DNA of 45,000 bases from Neocallimastix lanati (nom. inval.) (lineage: Eukaryota; Neocallimastigomycota; Neocallimastigomycetes; Neocallimastigales; Neocallimastigaceae). The stretch spans positions 1,262,501 through 1,307,500 of the forward strand of contig JACVTC010000019.1 in assembly GCA_016946835.1 (NCBI GenBank), in the 5' to 3' direction. The notes below the pieces were generated by a model. It saw only the letters and a list, made by a program, of their open reading frames with translations. It searched no databases and was not told the origin of the DNA. A program made the position numbers and the translations under genes. Shown in pieces: positions 1 to 11,015 of the stretch (the first letter of the stretch is position 1; every line of letters starts with the position of its first letter).

Positions 1-305
1 TTCTTTTTCCAAAGCTTTAATGATGACATAAAATTTTATATATTTCAATTTAAAAAAAAAAAATTAAAATGATGAAGAATATATCATTAAATATAAAAAT
101 ATTTTTGGGATTCTCAGTATTTATAACTAATAATTTTTATAAAATTTATAATTATAATTATAATTATAATATTATACCATTTACATTTATAATTTGTTTT
201 GTAATTTAATATTTATTACCCCACACAACTTATTTTATTTTATATATATATATATATATATATTTTTTACATACTTCAACTTTTTTTTTTTTTTAAAAAA
301 AAAAA

Positions 306-490
306 AGACTAAAGGAGGACAATAGGCACACATATCAGATTCTCATTGAATTCTTTGCTATATCATTTCAACGACTCCTCTCATTAAGCAAAGCTAATAT
401 GAAAAGACATTCCCTATACATCACTTTATACGACAGAGTTTCTTTCCAGTGACCTCTTGAGCCATCATCGAAGGAGAAACAACCTCACTT
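306..490. other. GC-richer island, possible decayed coding or transposon remnant
   Basis: This patch of about 185 bp is visibly richer in G and C than its surroundings, with sharp edges: an A tract on the left and pure A/T on the right. A plus-strand frame starting near 303 stays open for roughly 45 codons before a TGA, and the minus strand also shows partly open frames. No motif is recognised. Contrast of this kind in this genome usually marks exons or mobile-element remains, so a decayed retroelement or gene fragment is the likeliest reading, but nothing identifies it. Confidence 0.35.
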
Positions 491-564
491 TAATTATTTT
501 ATTTTATAATCTAAATATTAAATATTAAAATTTAAGATTTAAAATATAAAATAAAATAATTAAA
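489..564. repeat. Inverted repeat with 20-bp perfect arms
   Basis: The arm at 489-508 (TTTAATTATTTTATTTTATA) is the exact reverse complement of 545-564, with a 36-bp A/T spacer between them. It lies directly beside the GC-richer patch. It could form a hairpin or mark an element edge. In sequence this AT-rich, chance low-complexity pairing is possible. Confidence 0.5.
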
Positions 565-1422
565 TCTTTATTAATTATTTTATATAAATACAAGTTTTAA
601 TCTTTGGATTAATCCTTTGAAAGATTGTAGTCAAAAAAATTATAGTTAATAATAGTTATAAAATAACGTAACAAAATAATATCTATTTTATATTCATTAA
701 ATTCTAAATAATAAAGTTTGATATATCAATAATATAAAATATAAATATTAAGGTAAACAATATAAAATATTTAATATAAATATATAAACTATTACCTAAT
801 TAATTATTAATAAAATTATTTGGATTATATTATGAATAAATTAATTTATGAAATTAATATATTATAACTAATCATGTGATTTGATTATTTAATGAATATT
901 CTGTAACACTCCAGTTAATAATAATACTTCCTAAGAACTAGTTTGCCAGAAAGATTCTTATATGACCAACTAGAATCAATTTGTTATTAATATACATAAA
1001 ATTATTTATAACTTTTAAATCATTTATTTTTTTTAATAATAAATAAAATCATCATTATTTAAAAAAGCTTATATAAAATGATTGTCAAAACGGTTTATCT
1101 ATAATATATATATATAAAACTTTTTTAATATTTAAATTTGAAATATTATTTGCTTTTAATTATTTTATTAAATATTAATGAATAATTTTTATTATATTTT
1201 AATATATTTGTGTAATAATATAATATATTAAATGATTCCATTTATATATATATAAATTAAATTAATTTCCTTATCACGAAACATATTTTACTATTTTATA
1301 TTAATTTTTTAATTAACAAAAATTAATATTACTACTATTGAATAATTTATTAGTTTATATATAAAACAATATATATTCAATTTGAAAATTTTTTGAATTT
1401 ATATAAAAAATAAAATTTCATT

Positions 1423-1460
<38 letters not shown>

Positions 1461-2026
1461 TATAAAATCTAATGGATGAAATAGTAAAAGAAATAGTAAT
1501 AAAAGAAATATAATAAATAGATAAAATAGAAAATAAATGAAAAAAAAAATATATTAAAAGGATAAAAAAGATATAGAAATTCAAATAATATATGAATATA
1601 TATAATAATTTATAACTAAAAAAATAAAAAATAAAAAATAAAAAAAAATATTTAATATTTAATATAAATAAATATATATTAAATAAAATTAGTAATTATA
1701 ATTGAATAGAATTATTTAATTTTTGATATATTTTATATAAAAATATTCTATCTTCGAATATTATAAAAGTTTATATAAAATAATTTTCAAAGACAAAATA
1801 TAAATATCTATAATAAAAAAAAATAAAAATAAAAATAAACACAACATACATAGTTATATATAAAACTGATATAGATAGATATTTATAAATAAAAGAGATA
1901 AATACAATTATAATATCATTTAATTATTCAACAATAATAAATATTATAAGATTTTTTTTTTTTTTAATTCATTACAAAAAAAAAAAATACATTTAATCTA
2001 TTTTCAATAATAAAGAATATATAAAA

Positions 2027-3310
2027 ATGTCATCTTCAACATCATACGATTATAAAGGTCTTAATAATGAGGAAGAGACATCCAATAATGAAAGTAATAA
2101 CGAAACTCGAATGGAAAGTTCAATATTAATTAATGATGAATCATCTACTGAAGCATTAAATGTAGAACTTGAAAATGAAATTATTCCAGTAAAACCGAAA
2201 AAGAAGCGTTTATATTGGGCAGATTGTGCACGTATATTTTCAATGGTAGCTATTATTCTTCTTCATTCTGCAAGTTTTGATTGTGAATTAGGTTTAAAAA
2301 GAGAAAATAAATCTTCTTGGGTAATAGTATGCTTCTATAATTGTATTACTCGTTTTGGAGTACCAATGTTCGTATTACTATCTGGTACATTTATATTAGA
2401 CCCATCAAAAAAATTCTCATTCAAAAAATTATTAAGACATAATATTTTACGTTTGGCAACAGCATTTGCATTTTGGTCAACAATCAATGCTCTATTAAAT
2501 ATCTTTACAGCAACCAATAAAATACCCTTTATGTCAAAGGAATTTTTAATCGAATTTTTAAAAAAATTCATTGTTGGTGAAGAATATTTATGGTTTATTT
2601 TCATGATCATTGGTTGTTATTTAATTGCTCCATTTTTACGTTATTTCTCTGATGATGTTGTAATCGCCAGATATTTCTTAGGTCTTTGCGTATTTTGGGG
2701 ATCTTTAATTCCAACTTTAGGCAACATATTTTCAGGTTATGAATTAAAAGAATCCGAAAATGAACTGAATGTTTGGATTTCTCGTTGGCATTTCCATTTC
2801 ACATTGGAATTTGTTGGTTATTTTGTTGCAGGATATCACTTAGTGAAACATGTTGAAATTAAAAGTATTGGAACCCGTGTTTTTATTTATGTACTCGGTT
2901 TGTTAGATGTTGGACTTCTATACTTTTTAACTTATAATATAGAAGCAAATGATCCAAAGAATAATTATTCTCATCATTTTAGAGGTACAAATACTCTTAC
3001 CGTTGCATTTTATGCTGTTGTATTATTTATCTTCTTTAAACACGAAATTGGAAGAATTAACTTTTCAGAAAGGGCCATTAAAATTATTACTAAATGGTCT
3101 TCATTAACCTTTGGAATGTACTTAAGTCACTTGGTTATTAAAGCCATCTTAGCAAAATTCTTAGGTACTACACAAAGTGAATTCCTTCATATAATAAGTT
3201 ACAGTCCAGTAATTGGTGTTCCAATTCTTTGGGTAATATTAACAGTATTAAGTACCTTACTCAGTTATATATTATCTCTTACCCCAATATTAAATAAATA
3301 TGTTATTTAG
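2027..3310 (+). CDS. Acyltransferase-3 family multi-pass membrane protein
   Basis: Single-exon gene of 427 aa. The family (Acyl_transf_3, OafA-like) transfers acyl groups, typically O-acetyl, to carbohydrates at a membrane. Residues 1-60 form an acidic, Ser/Asn-rich cytosolic tail ending in a basic PKKK. The catalytic-region signature then begins with WADCAR at 64-69, and the conserved His is at 80, at the end of the first membrane segment. A second family motif, RFGVPMFVLLSG, is at 109-120. About nine further hydrophobic segments follow, including the C-terminal SLTFGMYLSHLVI stretch typical of the family. The ATG at 2027 sits in an A-rich context just downstream of pure A/T. The gene has no intron, whereas every other cellular gene in the window has two or more, which fits acquisition from bacteria. 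The family is firm; the substrate is unknown. Confidence 0.9.
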   Translation: MSSSTSYDYKGLNNEEETSNNESNNETRMESSILINDESSTEALNVELENEIIPVKPKKKRLYWADCARIFSMVAIILLHSASFDCELGLKRENKSSWVIVCFYNCITRFGVPMFVLLSGTFILDPSKKFSFKKLLRHNILRLATAFAFWSTINALLNIFTATNKIPFMSKEFLIEFLKKFIVGEEYLWFIFMIIGCYLIAPFLRYFSDDVVIARYFLGLCVFWGSLIPTLGNIFSGYELKESENELNVWISRWHFHFTLEFVGYFVAGYHLVKHVEIKSIGTRVFIYVLGLLDVGLLYFLTYNIEANDPKNNYSHHFRGTNTLTVAFYAVVLFIFFKHEIGRINFSERAIKIITKWSSLTFGMYLSHLVIKAILAKFLGTTQSEFLHIISYSPVIGVPILWVILTVLSTLLSYILSLTPILNKYVI

Positions 3311-3995
3311 AATGGATTAAACTATTATTACTAACTAACTACAAAAATTATAGTTATAGTAATAATAACGAAAGAAACTTAAAAAAAAAAAAAAAAATTA
3401 GATATTACAAAATATTATAATTATAATCATAATAATAAATAATTAGATATGTTTACAATCAATTATCGGTTATTTTATATTATTTATATATATTTATATT
3501 TATATTTATTTATGTATATAACGTAATAATTAAAAAAAAAAAAATAATAAAAATAAAAATAAAAATAAAAATAATAATTAAAATTAAATATATTTAAAAT
3601 TATATTTAATTTCAATTATTATATAAAAATAAAAATAGATTTTTTTTTCTTTACAGCAAATTCAAAATATTTATATTATTTTTCATAGTACATATTAAAT
3701 ATTATAATTTTACAGTATTATATTTTAATATAATATTTTATATTTAAAAATTAAATTATAAATTATAAATTAAAAAAAAAATAATTATATAAACATATAT
3801 ATGTGGGTGTTTTTGAAAATATTATCCAAAAAAAAAAAAAAAAAAAAAAAAAAGATTTTAAGATATATTTAATATCAATATTTAAAGATAATATTATTAA
3901 TATAAAAAAAAAAATTTTTTTATATAATTTTATTAAAAAATGGATAAAAAAAAATGATTTAATGTCAATCATTAGTATGAATAGCAACCTATTAT

Positions 3996-4026
<31 letters not shown>

Positions 4027-4389
4027 TTAAAATTAATATATCTTTAAATATTATATGTTAAATATAACATTTAAAATCAGAAAGGATACTTTTTTTTTTT
4101 TTTTATACTGGTTTGTTTATTTATTTATTACTTTTACATAAAGAAAAACCTATTCATTTAAGAATTTGATATTACATGTTATTTATAATCATTTTTTCTG
4201 TAATAATCTGATATTATTGGTAACATTAAACATTACTCTACATGGAACTCTCAATAAAAATATTTTATTTTTATATTTAATAATGTAGTATATAATATAC
4301 AATTCAATTTTAAACATTAAACCATGATATTTACCATTCAACTTACATTGGCATTTTCTACATTTTCAATGATGAAAATCAGCAATGTA
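3311..4389. other. Intergenic A/T tract between acyltransferase and copia relic
   Basis: Pure low-complexity A/T including homopolymers and TA repeats. The short open frames here are products of poly-A/poly-T and are not supported as genes. Confidence 0.6.
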
Positions 4390-4411
4390 TTGTATTTAAG
4401 CTTGGGTACCA

Positions 4412-4838
4412 GAAAATACTTTTGGTTAATGGATCTGCCATCAAATGAGTTTGAACCAACAAGGATTAATTTAATTTCATTTTTTTTTTTTTTTTTATAA
4501 TTTCATCTTTAACATATTTGTATTATATATTCATATATTTACATCATTCCTTTTTGTTTTCATTTTCAGCTATATCTTGACATGATTTATTATCTATTCT
4601 AATATTAATTTTAATATTAGTGTTGAATAATTCATTTACTATTTCTTTTTTTTTTTATATATATATAGTTTATTTTGTACATTTTATTAAAACTAAAGTA
4701 TTCGCCTTCAGTAGTTGATAAGGCTATATTTTTCTTTTGAGTAATTGATTGATTTCCATGATATTGTATTGGACTACTTCCAAATACGAAAAAATATATC
4801 CTGAGGTGGAATCTTTCTTTTAATTTCATCACCAGCAA
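4412..4838 (-). pseudogene. Copia RNase H domain and polyprotein C-terminus (degenerate)
   Basis: The minus strand of 4632-4838 contains ALSTTEGEY, the RNase H signature of copia elements (usual form ALSTTEAEY), preceded by a QYHGNQSITQKK stretch that matches the usual S-K-K-Q region. Farther on, 4412-4447 encodes LMADPLTKSIF, the conserved end of copia polyproteins (ADxLTKxL). A T/A homopolymer and stops separate the two pieces, so the domain is inactive. Confidence 0.82.
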
Positions 4839-4992
4839 AATTCTATATCACTAAAAACTCGAAAAAATTTTCTTTCCATTATAGTGGATTAATTTGTCAC
4901 CTTTGTATTTTTTAAGGGATTCAAATAAGCCTCTGTTGGATTCTCTGAAAATCTTATAAACTTGAATTACTTTAGATGTTATATCTAATCTT

Positions 4993-5037
<45 letters not shown>

Positions 5038-5184
5038 TGGATCCATATAATAGGGATCCAATCAATTTTTTATAATCAGTTTTGTAATAATTTTTTTTTT
5101 TTTATTTCAGAGTTTTCCCTATCTTCTAATTTTCCATGGATATATGGTGTTTTTTAAGTTATTTTAGTATTGCTTATATTATGG

Positions 5185-5532
5185 TTAGTTAACATTTTTT
5201 TCAATATAATCCTTTTGATTAAATTTGTTATCCTTACTTGTTTTATTTATTATTTCATTCCAAAGATTTTGTTTATTGTTTTTATCTGTGGAAACTTTGT
5301 ATATTTTATATTTTATTTTTTGTAACAACTTTGGTAAATTCTTTATCACTCTTGTAATTACTATATCATCAACGTATAGTGTTAGTAATAAGCATAATTT
5401 ATTATATTTTTTTATATTTATCAAATATATAAATATCTGTATTAATATTAAATTAAGCCAATTTTCTTAGAAGAAAACCGGAAATTTCGTTAAAAACCCA
5501 TTGCCTTCCAGCTTGTTTTGAGTCCGTAGAGA

Positions 5533-5577
<45 letters not shown>

Positions 5578-5604
5578 TAATAATCCAGATTTTCTAGAAA
5601 TTGA

Positions 5605-5640
<36 letters not shown>

Positions 5641-5846
5641 CTTATCACCGATTAGAATTTGAACATAAATTTTTCTCATCTAGATTAGTATTCAAAGATA
5701 TGCTGCTTTAATATGGATATATGGATTTGTCTTAAATCCTATCATTAAGTCTAAAATGAACCATTTTCTATTGTAGAAGAATGGGTACAGGTATAATCTT
5801 TTGTTTTTTAATTTAGCGAAAATTTCTAACAATCAATCTTGTTTTC
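5185..5846 (-). pseudogene. Copia reverse transcriptase domain (degenerate)
   Basis: Minus-strand frames contain ARLIVR near 5820-5846 (copia RT opening, KARLVV-like), KIYVQ near 5670, a SLRTQNKLEGN stretch near 5500-5530 in the place of the usual LYGLKQAxRxW, and LYVDDIVI near 5360, which carries the YVDD catalytic motif. Two A runs of more than 30 bases (T on plus, about 5537-5576 and 5609-5640) interrupt the coding sequence as long Lys runs. Several stops make the domain non-functional. Confidence 0.82.
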
Positions 5847-6630
5847 TGTATTCCATTATCTTTAATTAATAAAAAAAAGTCCAGTTACCATCGAATGGGT
5901 TAATGCCTTTTTGGAATATTTTTTGGTTTCTACAATTTTCATTAATATCATTTCCATATAAATTTTGTAATTCTTTGTTTATTGCATCTTTTCATTTGTT
6001 CACATTTTTTGAATTTATAGTTTTTTTCAAAAAAAAAAAAAAAAAAAAAAACATTTGGAATTATTGTATTAATATTATTAATTCTATTTCTTTTACAGCT
6101 TTCATTTTCGTTATCTAAATCTGTTTTCCTTTTCAAAATATGATTTATTTAATGTAGGTTTTCTTTCCTTCTTCATTTTTCTTTCTTCATTTGATTAATA
6201 TATATTTTTTTTTTCTTTATTAATTTTTTCATTTTTGTTTATTTGTTCATGGATAATACTTTTTTTGAGTTTAATATATATATCATATTTTTATATCCTT
6301 TTATTTAGTTTTCCTTAATTTCCTTTTATCTATAGCTTCTAATACTATATTAATTTTATCTCTATTAATTTCATTTTCATTATTTTTTTTTTCTTTTTTT
6401 TTTTTTTTTTTTTTTTTCTGTTTGTTTTCTGAATTATTATAAAATATATTTTCATTATTATATTCATTTATTAAATCTTAATTAGCATCAGATTTAAATT
6501 TATTTTTTATTTTTTTTTTTTTGTTTTGTTTTGTTTTGTTTTGTTTTCATTCATTTCAAATCCATCATGATAAATAGATGTTATAATTGTTGTTCTCCCT
6601 TCAATTTTTTCAATTTGAAAAATTTAAGGA

Positions 6631-6663
<33 letters not shown>

Positions 6664-7019
6664 CTCTTAGTTAACCCTAATGAACCTTCATTGAAATATA
6701 TATATATCGTGGATATTTTTATTATTGATTTTGTAAATAATGTTGAAAAACACAATAGCCAGAAGAGTCGGAAGAATATCCTAAGAAAATACCAGATTTT
6801 GTATTAATATCAAATTTTCTTTGTTTGTAACTATTAAGAAAACATATCTTTTCATCCAAAATATTTATTATGTTTAGTTATATCAATTTTTCTTATTGAA
6901 AGATAATTCATTCGGAATTTTATAACTAATTTCCCTGATACGGATTTTAAATTATACAACGAACAAAGTACATTTAATAGTTTCATCCCTCAAGATAGGA
7001 GATTATTTAGCATCACTAA

Positions 7020-7620
7020 GTAATATTTTTGACAAGTTATCTAATGTCTGATTACTCTTTTATTAATCTTTTCAGCTTGACCATTCTGTTAAGGATTACC
7101 TTAGTGGGGAATGATTAAATGTAATTTCATTATTATTTTTTTTTTTTTTTTTTTTTTTTTGTGATAATTTAAAAAATTAGAGTTGTTTTATTCTAAGCCG
7201 TTATCTTATCTTACTTTTCTTTATGTTGAAAATAATTTACAAATATTTTTCATAAGTTATTGAATTTATGAAACTCAATAAACTTCTGTACAGCCTCAGA
7301 TTTATGTTTTAAGTAAATAAACCTAGTATTTTCTAAAAGTAGTCATCGATAGATGTTATATATAATATTTGTATCCACCTAATTGATGGCGCAAACTTAA
7401 AAGGGATCCAACGATATCAATATGTATGATTTGTAATGGTAATGTACTTTTTTTTCTTTTTTTTTTTTTTTTTTTTTTGCTAAAAATGGTTTTTTCTTGA
7501 ATTTACTAATTTTACAATCTTCACAATTTATATTATTATTCTTTTTTTTTTTTTTTTTTTTGAAGATTTTGATTGTAATAATGATCTAATCTAGTATACC
7601 ATAATTTTTTTTTATCAATA
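7020..7620 (-). pseudogene. Copia GAG-pre-integrase and integrase core (degenerate)
   Basis: On the minus strand 7561-7620 encodes LWYTRLDHYYNQNLQ, the GAG-pre-integrase motif (LWHxRLGHxxxxNL). It is followed at about 7500-7540 by CEDCKISKF, the zinc-binding CxxC, and at 7381-7440 by PLQIIHIDIVGS, which carries the first catalytic Asp. KSEAVQKFIEF follows, then DNGLE near 7200 (second Asp) and QNGQAEKINKR near 7060-7095 (catalytic Glu). All three acidic positions of the DDE core can be traced, but stops and frameshifts lie between them. Confidence 0.85.
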
Positions 7621-7673
7621 TTATTTATATTATAGTCCATATCTTTTGTTGGGCTTGAATTTAAAGTAAAAAT

Positions 7674-7709
<36 letters not shown>

Positions 7710-8031
7710 CATCATTTGTATAGATGATAAATTTCTCCTTCTCGAACCCTGCTAATTTGATCTTTTGTGTTGATATACTTCTTTCTTGATTTCTACCCTT
7801 TAAATAATTTTGTTTTTACTAAATGATGTTACTTTGCTCTGATATGCCTTCTTTTAAACCCTTAACTGTTTTTTTTTTTTATTTATTTATTTAAACATAT
7901 AGAAATGTGAATGAATGCGCTATTCTGACATTTTTTTTCTTTTTTAATTCCTCTAAAGAATATAAAATTTTTGTTTCTTCACTTCATTCTAATTTATTTT
8001 TAATTAATTTTTTTTTTTTTTTTTTTTTTTA

Positions 8032-8227
8032 GGCTAGGAAGAGAATACACTTCCTTTGCTTTATTTATTAATAATTATATATATATATATATTAATAAAG
8101 TATAAATTTTAGTATAAAAATACATTATAAATATATTAAGATAAAAAAAGAAATATATAACAAATATATCAAATAAAAAATATTAAAATAAAATTTTATA
8201 AAAAATAAAATTAAATGTTATACAATG

Positions 8228-8268
<41 letters not shown>

Positions 8269-8545
8269 TTTAAAAATTTATTATGATTTGAATAGAGATC
8301 ACTGCTACCAAAATATATTTAATAAAATAAAGCAAAAAAAAGTAACAACATCTGTTAGGTGGATTGTATGAAGACTATTAAACTCTCACTCAAACCAAGA
8401 GAAATATTATTAGAAAATTCAATTTCCGTAGATTCATTGTGTAAAGAACAATTATTTCTATTTGTGTTAAGATGTACTTGGAGGACTAGTAATAGAGGTT
8501 TCTTCATTGTCATCGATTTGACGTTTGACTTTCTTAGTTGCGAAG

Positions 8546-8588
<43 letters not shown>

Positions 8589-8830
8589 CCATATCCATCA
8601 AAGAGTAACTCAAGAGAGCAAATAACGACTAGTATAGTGCTAGTAAGATAATTCATGAGGATAAATTATATATGGAACATTAGACCTAGAACTATTTAAT
8701 AGAATTTCTTTTAAATGTCTTTGCTTCCCAGTATTGAATTATGGTTTATCTGAAAACTAAAGTTTCACAAAGAAAGAACATAAAAAGTTCATTAATAATA
8801 CTTTTCGTAAATTTAAAATAGATAAGTAGG
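8032..8830 (-). mobile_element. LINE-like retroelement 3' end, family B, diverged copy
   Basis: The left edge abuts a poly(T) tract, so on the minus strand this is a 3' end followed by poly(A). The last bases form an imperfect hairpin, GGAAGTGTATTCTCTTCC (8037-8054), with a minus-strand AATAAA just upstream (8060-8065). Both features recur in the copy at 13412. From 8350 to 8795 the sequence aligns by eye, with many differences, to 13650-13995, including the degenerate site of the FLLGG codons (about 8783-8795). A T tract of about 38 bases (8550-8588) sits inside the aligned region as an internal expansion or insertion. No intact frame remains on the minus strand. Confidence 0.65.
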
Positions 8831-9239
8831 AAGAGAATAAAGTTAAATTTCCTTATTTCACTCTAAACTAAAATAAAAAAAAGATCATTGATGAAATCTA
8901 ATGATTTTAATCAAGCTTTTAAAAAAAAGTGGAACAATTCAAATATCCAATGTTTATTTAATAATATTTATTAAAAAGTACATTATATATATATATATAT
9001 CTTTTTTTATAGTCATGATTATTGCGAACTTTAAACTTAATTTATTTGTTTATTCATTTATTAAACACATATATACATATATATATATATTTTAAAAAAT
9101 ACAAAATTAATAAAAATAATAAAAAATATTATTTGTCTAAATTTAACATAATATTTTTTTTTTTAAATAATACTCATGTGAAATAAAAAAAAAAAATAAT
9201 ATTCAAAAATAAAGTGTATAAATAAATTCAGAAAAAAAA
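8831..9239. other. A/T spacer inside the retroelement cluster
   Basis: No coding or element signature is recognised. A short open frame at 8901-9095 is built from TA-rich repeats and is not supported. Confidence 0.5.
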
Positions 9240-10340
9240 GAAAGTTCATATGCAACGAACCTCACTTCTATATTACTTATTCCGAATTAGGGTTTGAATT
9301 GACTATCTGAAAAGAAATTATGGTCTTCAACTTTTAAAGGTATTGGCCCTACTAGCCTCTCTTTCTTAACTCTGCATTTTCAGTGTTGACAGCTCCTAGC
9401 TAGTTTGAGCATATACCAGTCGGAATAGTAACCCTTGTCAAGTACTAGCCCTAGGCATAATTTCTGTAAAGAGAGCCGTAGATCGCACCAAGAAATAGTG
9501 TTTTAGAATAATCACCTGTAATGAATTTGATTATTATTAAACAAAACATCCCATTCCATTCCTTTTTTTTTTTTCATAATTTAAATCAATAATATCTTTA
9601 TCTTTTCCACCAAGAAGGAAGTTATATTATCGGTATCACGTCATATTTATATATTTACACACTCATTATTCAGAAAATAACTTAAAAATTAATAGAATTT
9701 TCACCAATGGAACTATTCACTACATTATTAGTAACGATATCATTACTTTCACTATCAGTAAAATACTAATATTCCTATTTTCATTATCACTAATGCGACT
9801 ATGATTAACAATAATTATTTCTATTATTGTTATTATTATTAATATTATATACTTCGTTACTGCAATCAGAATCTATACTTGATTCTATAGTATTCATATC
9901 TATAATAATAGAGTTTACATTACTATTTAATATTGGACAATATTTAGAAATTATAAATAAAAAAAAAAAAAAAAAAAAAAAATTTCTTACAGAGCTTCAA
10001 TATCCTTAAAAATATTTCATTCGAAATTCACGGAAGAAAAGATAGCATTTAGAAAATCAATGTTCCCAATCAAAGGATTACTATTTTTTTTTTTTTTTTT
10101 TTTTTTTTATAACAATAAGTAAGGACACCTTTCTGGACAAGTCTTCCTCAATCCTATGGGCAGCTTTCGCAACATCGCCACATGAGCATCAAATTTATAT
10201 TCATTTATGGTACATACTTCATTGCTACTCTTAGAATCTGTACTTGATTCAATATTATTCATATCTATGATAACAGTGTTTTACATTACTATTTGATATT
10301 GGACCATATTTAGAAATTATAATAAAAATTTTCTTAAAAG
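9240..10340 (-). mobile_element. LINE-like retroelement C-terminal fragment, third divergent copy
   Basis: Clearly GC-richer than its surroundings. On the minus strand it encodes broken pieces of the same C-terminal module seen in the neighbours: YKFDAHVA then AKAAHRIEED then CPERCPY (10110-10200, in shifting frames), matching YRLDAGIAKAA..CPNFCPCC of the copy at 11552-12073. It then encodes NFLLGG near 9605-9620, and a last open frame ending PIPLKVEDHNFFSDSQFKP before a stop near 9285. Frameshifts between the pieces make it a relic. A 110-bp internal duplication is listed separately. Confidence 0.65.
9848..10322. repeat. Direct repeat of about 110 bp inside the LINE relic
   Basis: The segments at about 9848-9958 and 10212-10322 are diverged direct copies, both carrying minus-strand IDMN(N/T)IESS-type coding sequence and both ending at TTTAGAAATTATAA. 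A 22-base A tract follows the first copy. Either a tandem duplication within one element or two overlapping element fragments would explain this. Confidence 0.7.
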
Positions 10341-10489
10341 TCTTAGAGAAAATAATTTTTATTTAATTTATAATAATAATAAAATTACATGATTTAAATG
10401 GAAAAATAAATAAATAAATAAATAAAATAAATAAAATAAAATACATGAAATAATATATTATATTATTATAAAATTATAAAAGTACGTTA

Positions 10490-10750
10490 GAAGCAATAAT
10501 TTCTAACTTTTCCCATTCCTTGATAATAACGCCATGTCCATTATTGCGAGTAATAATTTCAGTATTAGTGTTATCAATCGAATCTGTATCAGGACCTTTC
10601 ACAGGGAGGTGAAAATCCATGCCTTATCATTTCGACGTCGACGCTCTTGGTAACGGTAGATTCAACGGAATACCATTTCATCATCAATCTAAAAAGATCG
10701 ATAAATTAATGGTATTACGAGTTTGTTAGAAACTCCACAATCCCCACAAC
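10490..10750 (-). mobile_element. LINE-like fragment related to family B, cut by a poly(T) junction
   Basis: The stretch around 10618-10652 matches 13750-13784 closely, sharing ATGCCTTATCA and CGACGTCGACGCTCTTGG. The right end (about 10705-10750) matches the region around 13840-13885. The similarity stops exactly at the poly(T) tract 10751-10766, which is the poly(A) tail of the next element (10767 onward). The fragment therefore seems to be truncated or interrupted by that neighbour. Confidence 0.6.
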
Positions 10751-10766
10751 TTTTTTTTTTTTTTTT
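10751..10766 (-). repeat. Poly(A) tail of family A LINE copy 1 (poly-T on plus)
   Basis: Sixteen T on the plus strand directly follow, on the element strand, the sequence CAAGTTTGCTGCCGTT, with AATAAA about 25 bases upstream of the tail. This is the arrangement of a polyadenylated transcript copied into DNA. Confidence 0.75.
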
Positions 10767-11015
10767 AACGGCAGCAAACTTGTTTCATCTTTATTAATTA
10801 AATATTTGAAAAAAAAAATACATGTAATAAAAAGAAAAAAAAAAGATAAAAAAAATAAACAAAACAAAAAAACAAAAAAACAAAAAAAAAATTAAACACA
10901 AATAATGGTATAATATTTTCTAGTTTCATTTAATTAATACCTGTAAGACTTCACAAGGGCATTATTATACTAAAGTATAATAATTAATTTTGACTTCACA
11001 TTGTTAATCATAATT

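Larger units (their letters stand above)
1..2026. other. AT-rich intergenic DNA upstream of the acyltransferase gene
   Basis: No coding sequence is supported here. The stretch is nearly pure A/T with short dinucleotide runs, a T tract of about 34 bases ending near 1457, and one GC-richer patch listed separately at 306-490. A second mildly GC-richer patch lies at about 900-990 and has no open frame. Promoter elements cannot be told apart from background in sequence this AT-rich. Confidence 0.6.
4390..8011 (-). mobile_element. Decayed Ty1/copia-type LTR retrotransposon pol region
   Basis: Read on the minus strand, the piece holds copia polyprotein domains in the order that defines Ty1/copia: GAG-pre-integrase, integrase, reverse transcriptase, RNase H. 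The frame is broken many times by stops, frameshifts and long A runs (T on the plus strand), so no intact polyprotein remains. The gag and protease part before about 7860 is not recognisable. At the 5' side the relic abuts a poly(T) tract and then a LINE 3' end (8032 onward), suggesting that a later insertion cut it. No LTR pair could be recognised by eye. Confidence 0.88.

Noticed and set aside
7736-7770. GGGTTCGAG on the minus strand, suggestive of a tRNA T-loop
   Set aside because: No matching acceptor or anticodon stems; it falls in the copia relic reading KLAGFEKEKF. No tRNA or rRNA gene was found anywhere in the window.
8359-8625. 88-aa plus-strand frame with a poly-Phe end
   Set aside because: It is antisense to a LINE family B relic that aligns with 13650-13995, and the tail is a T homopolymer.
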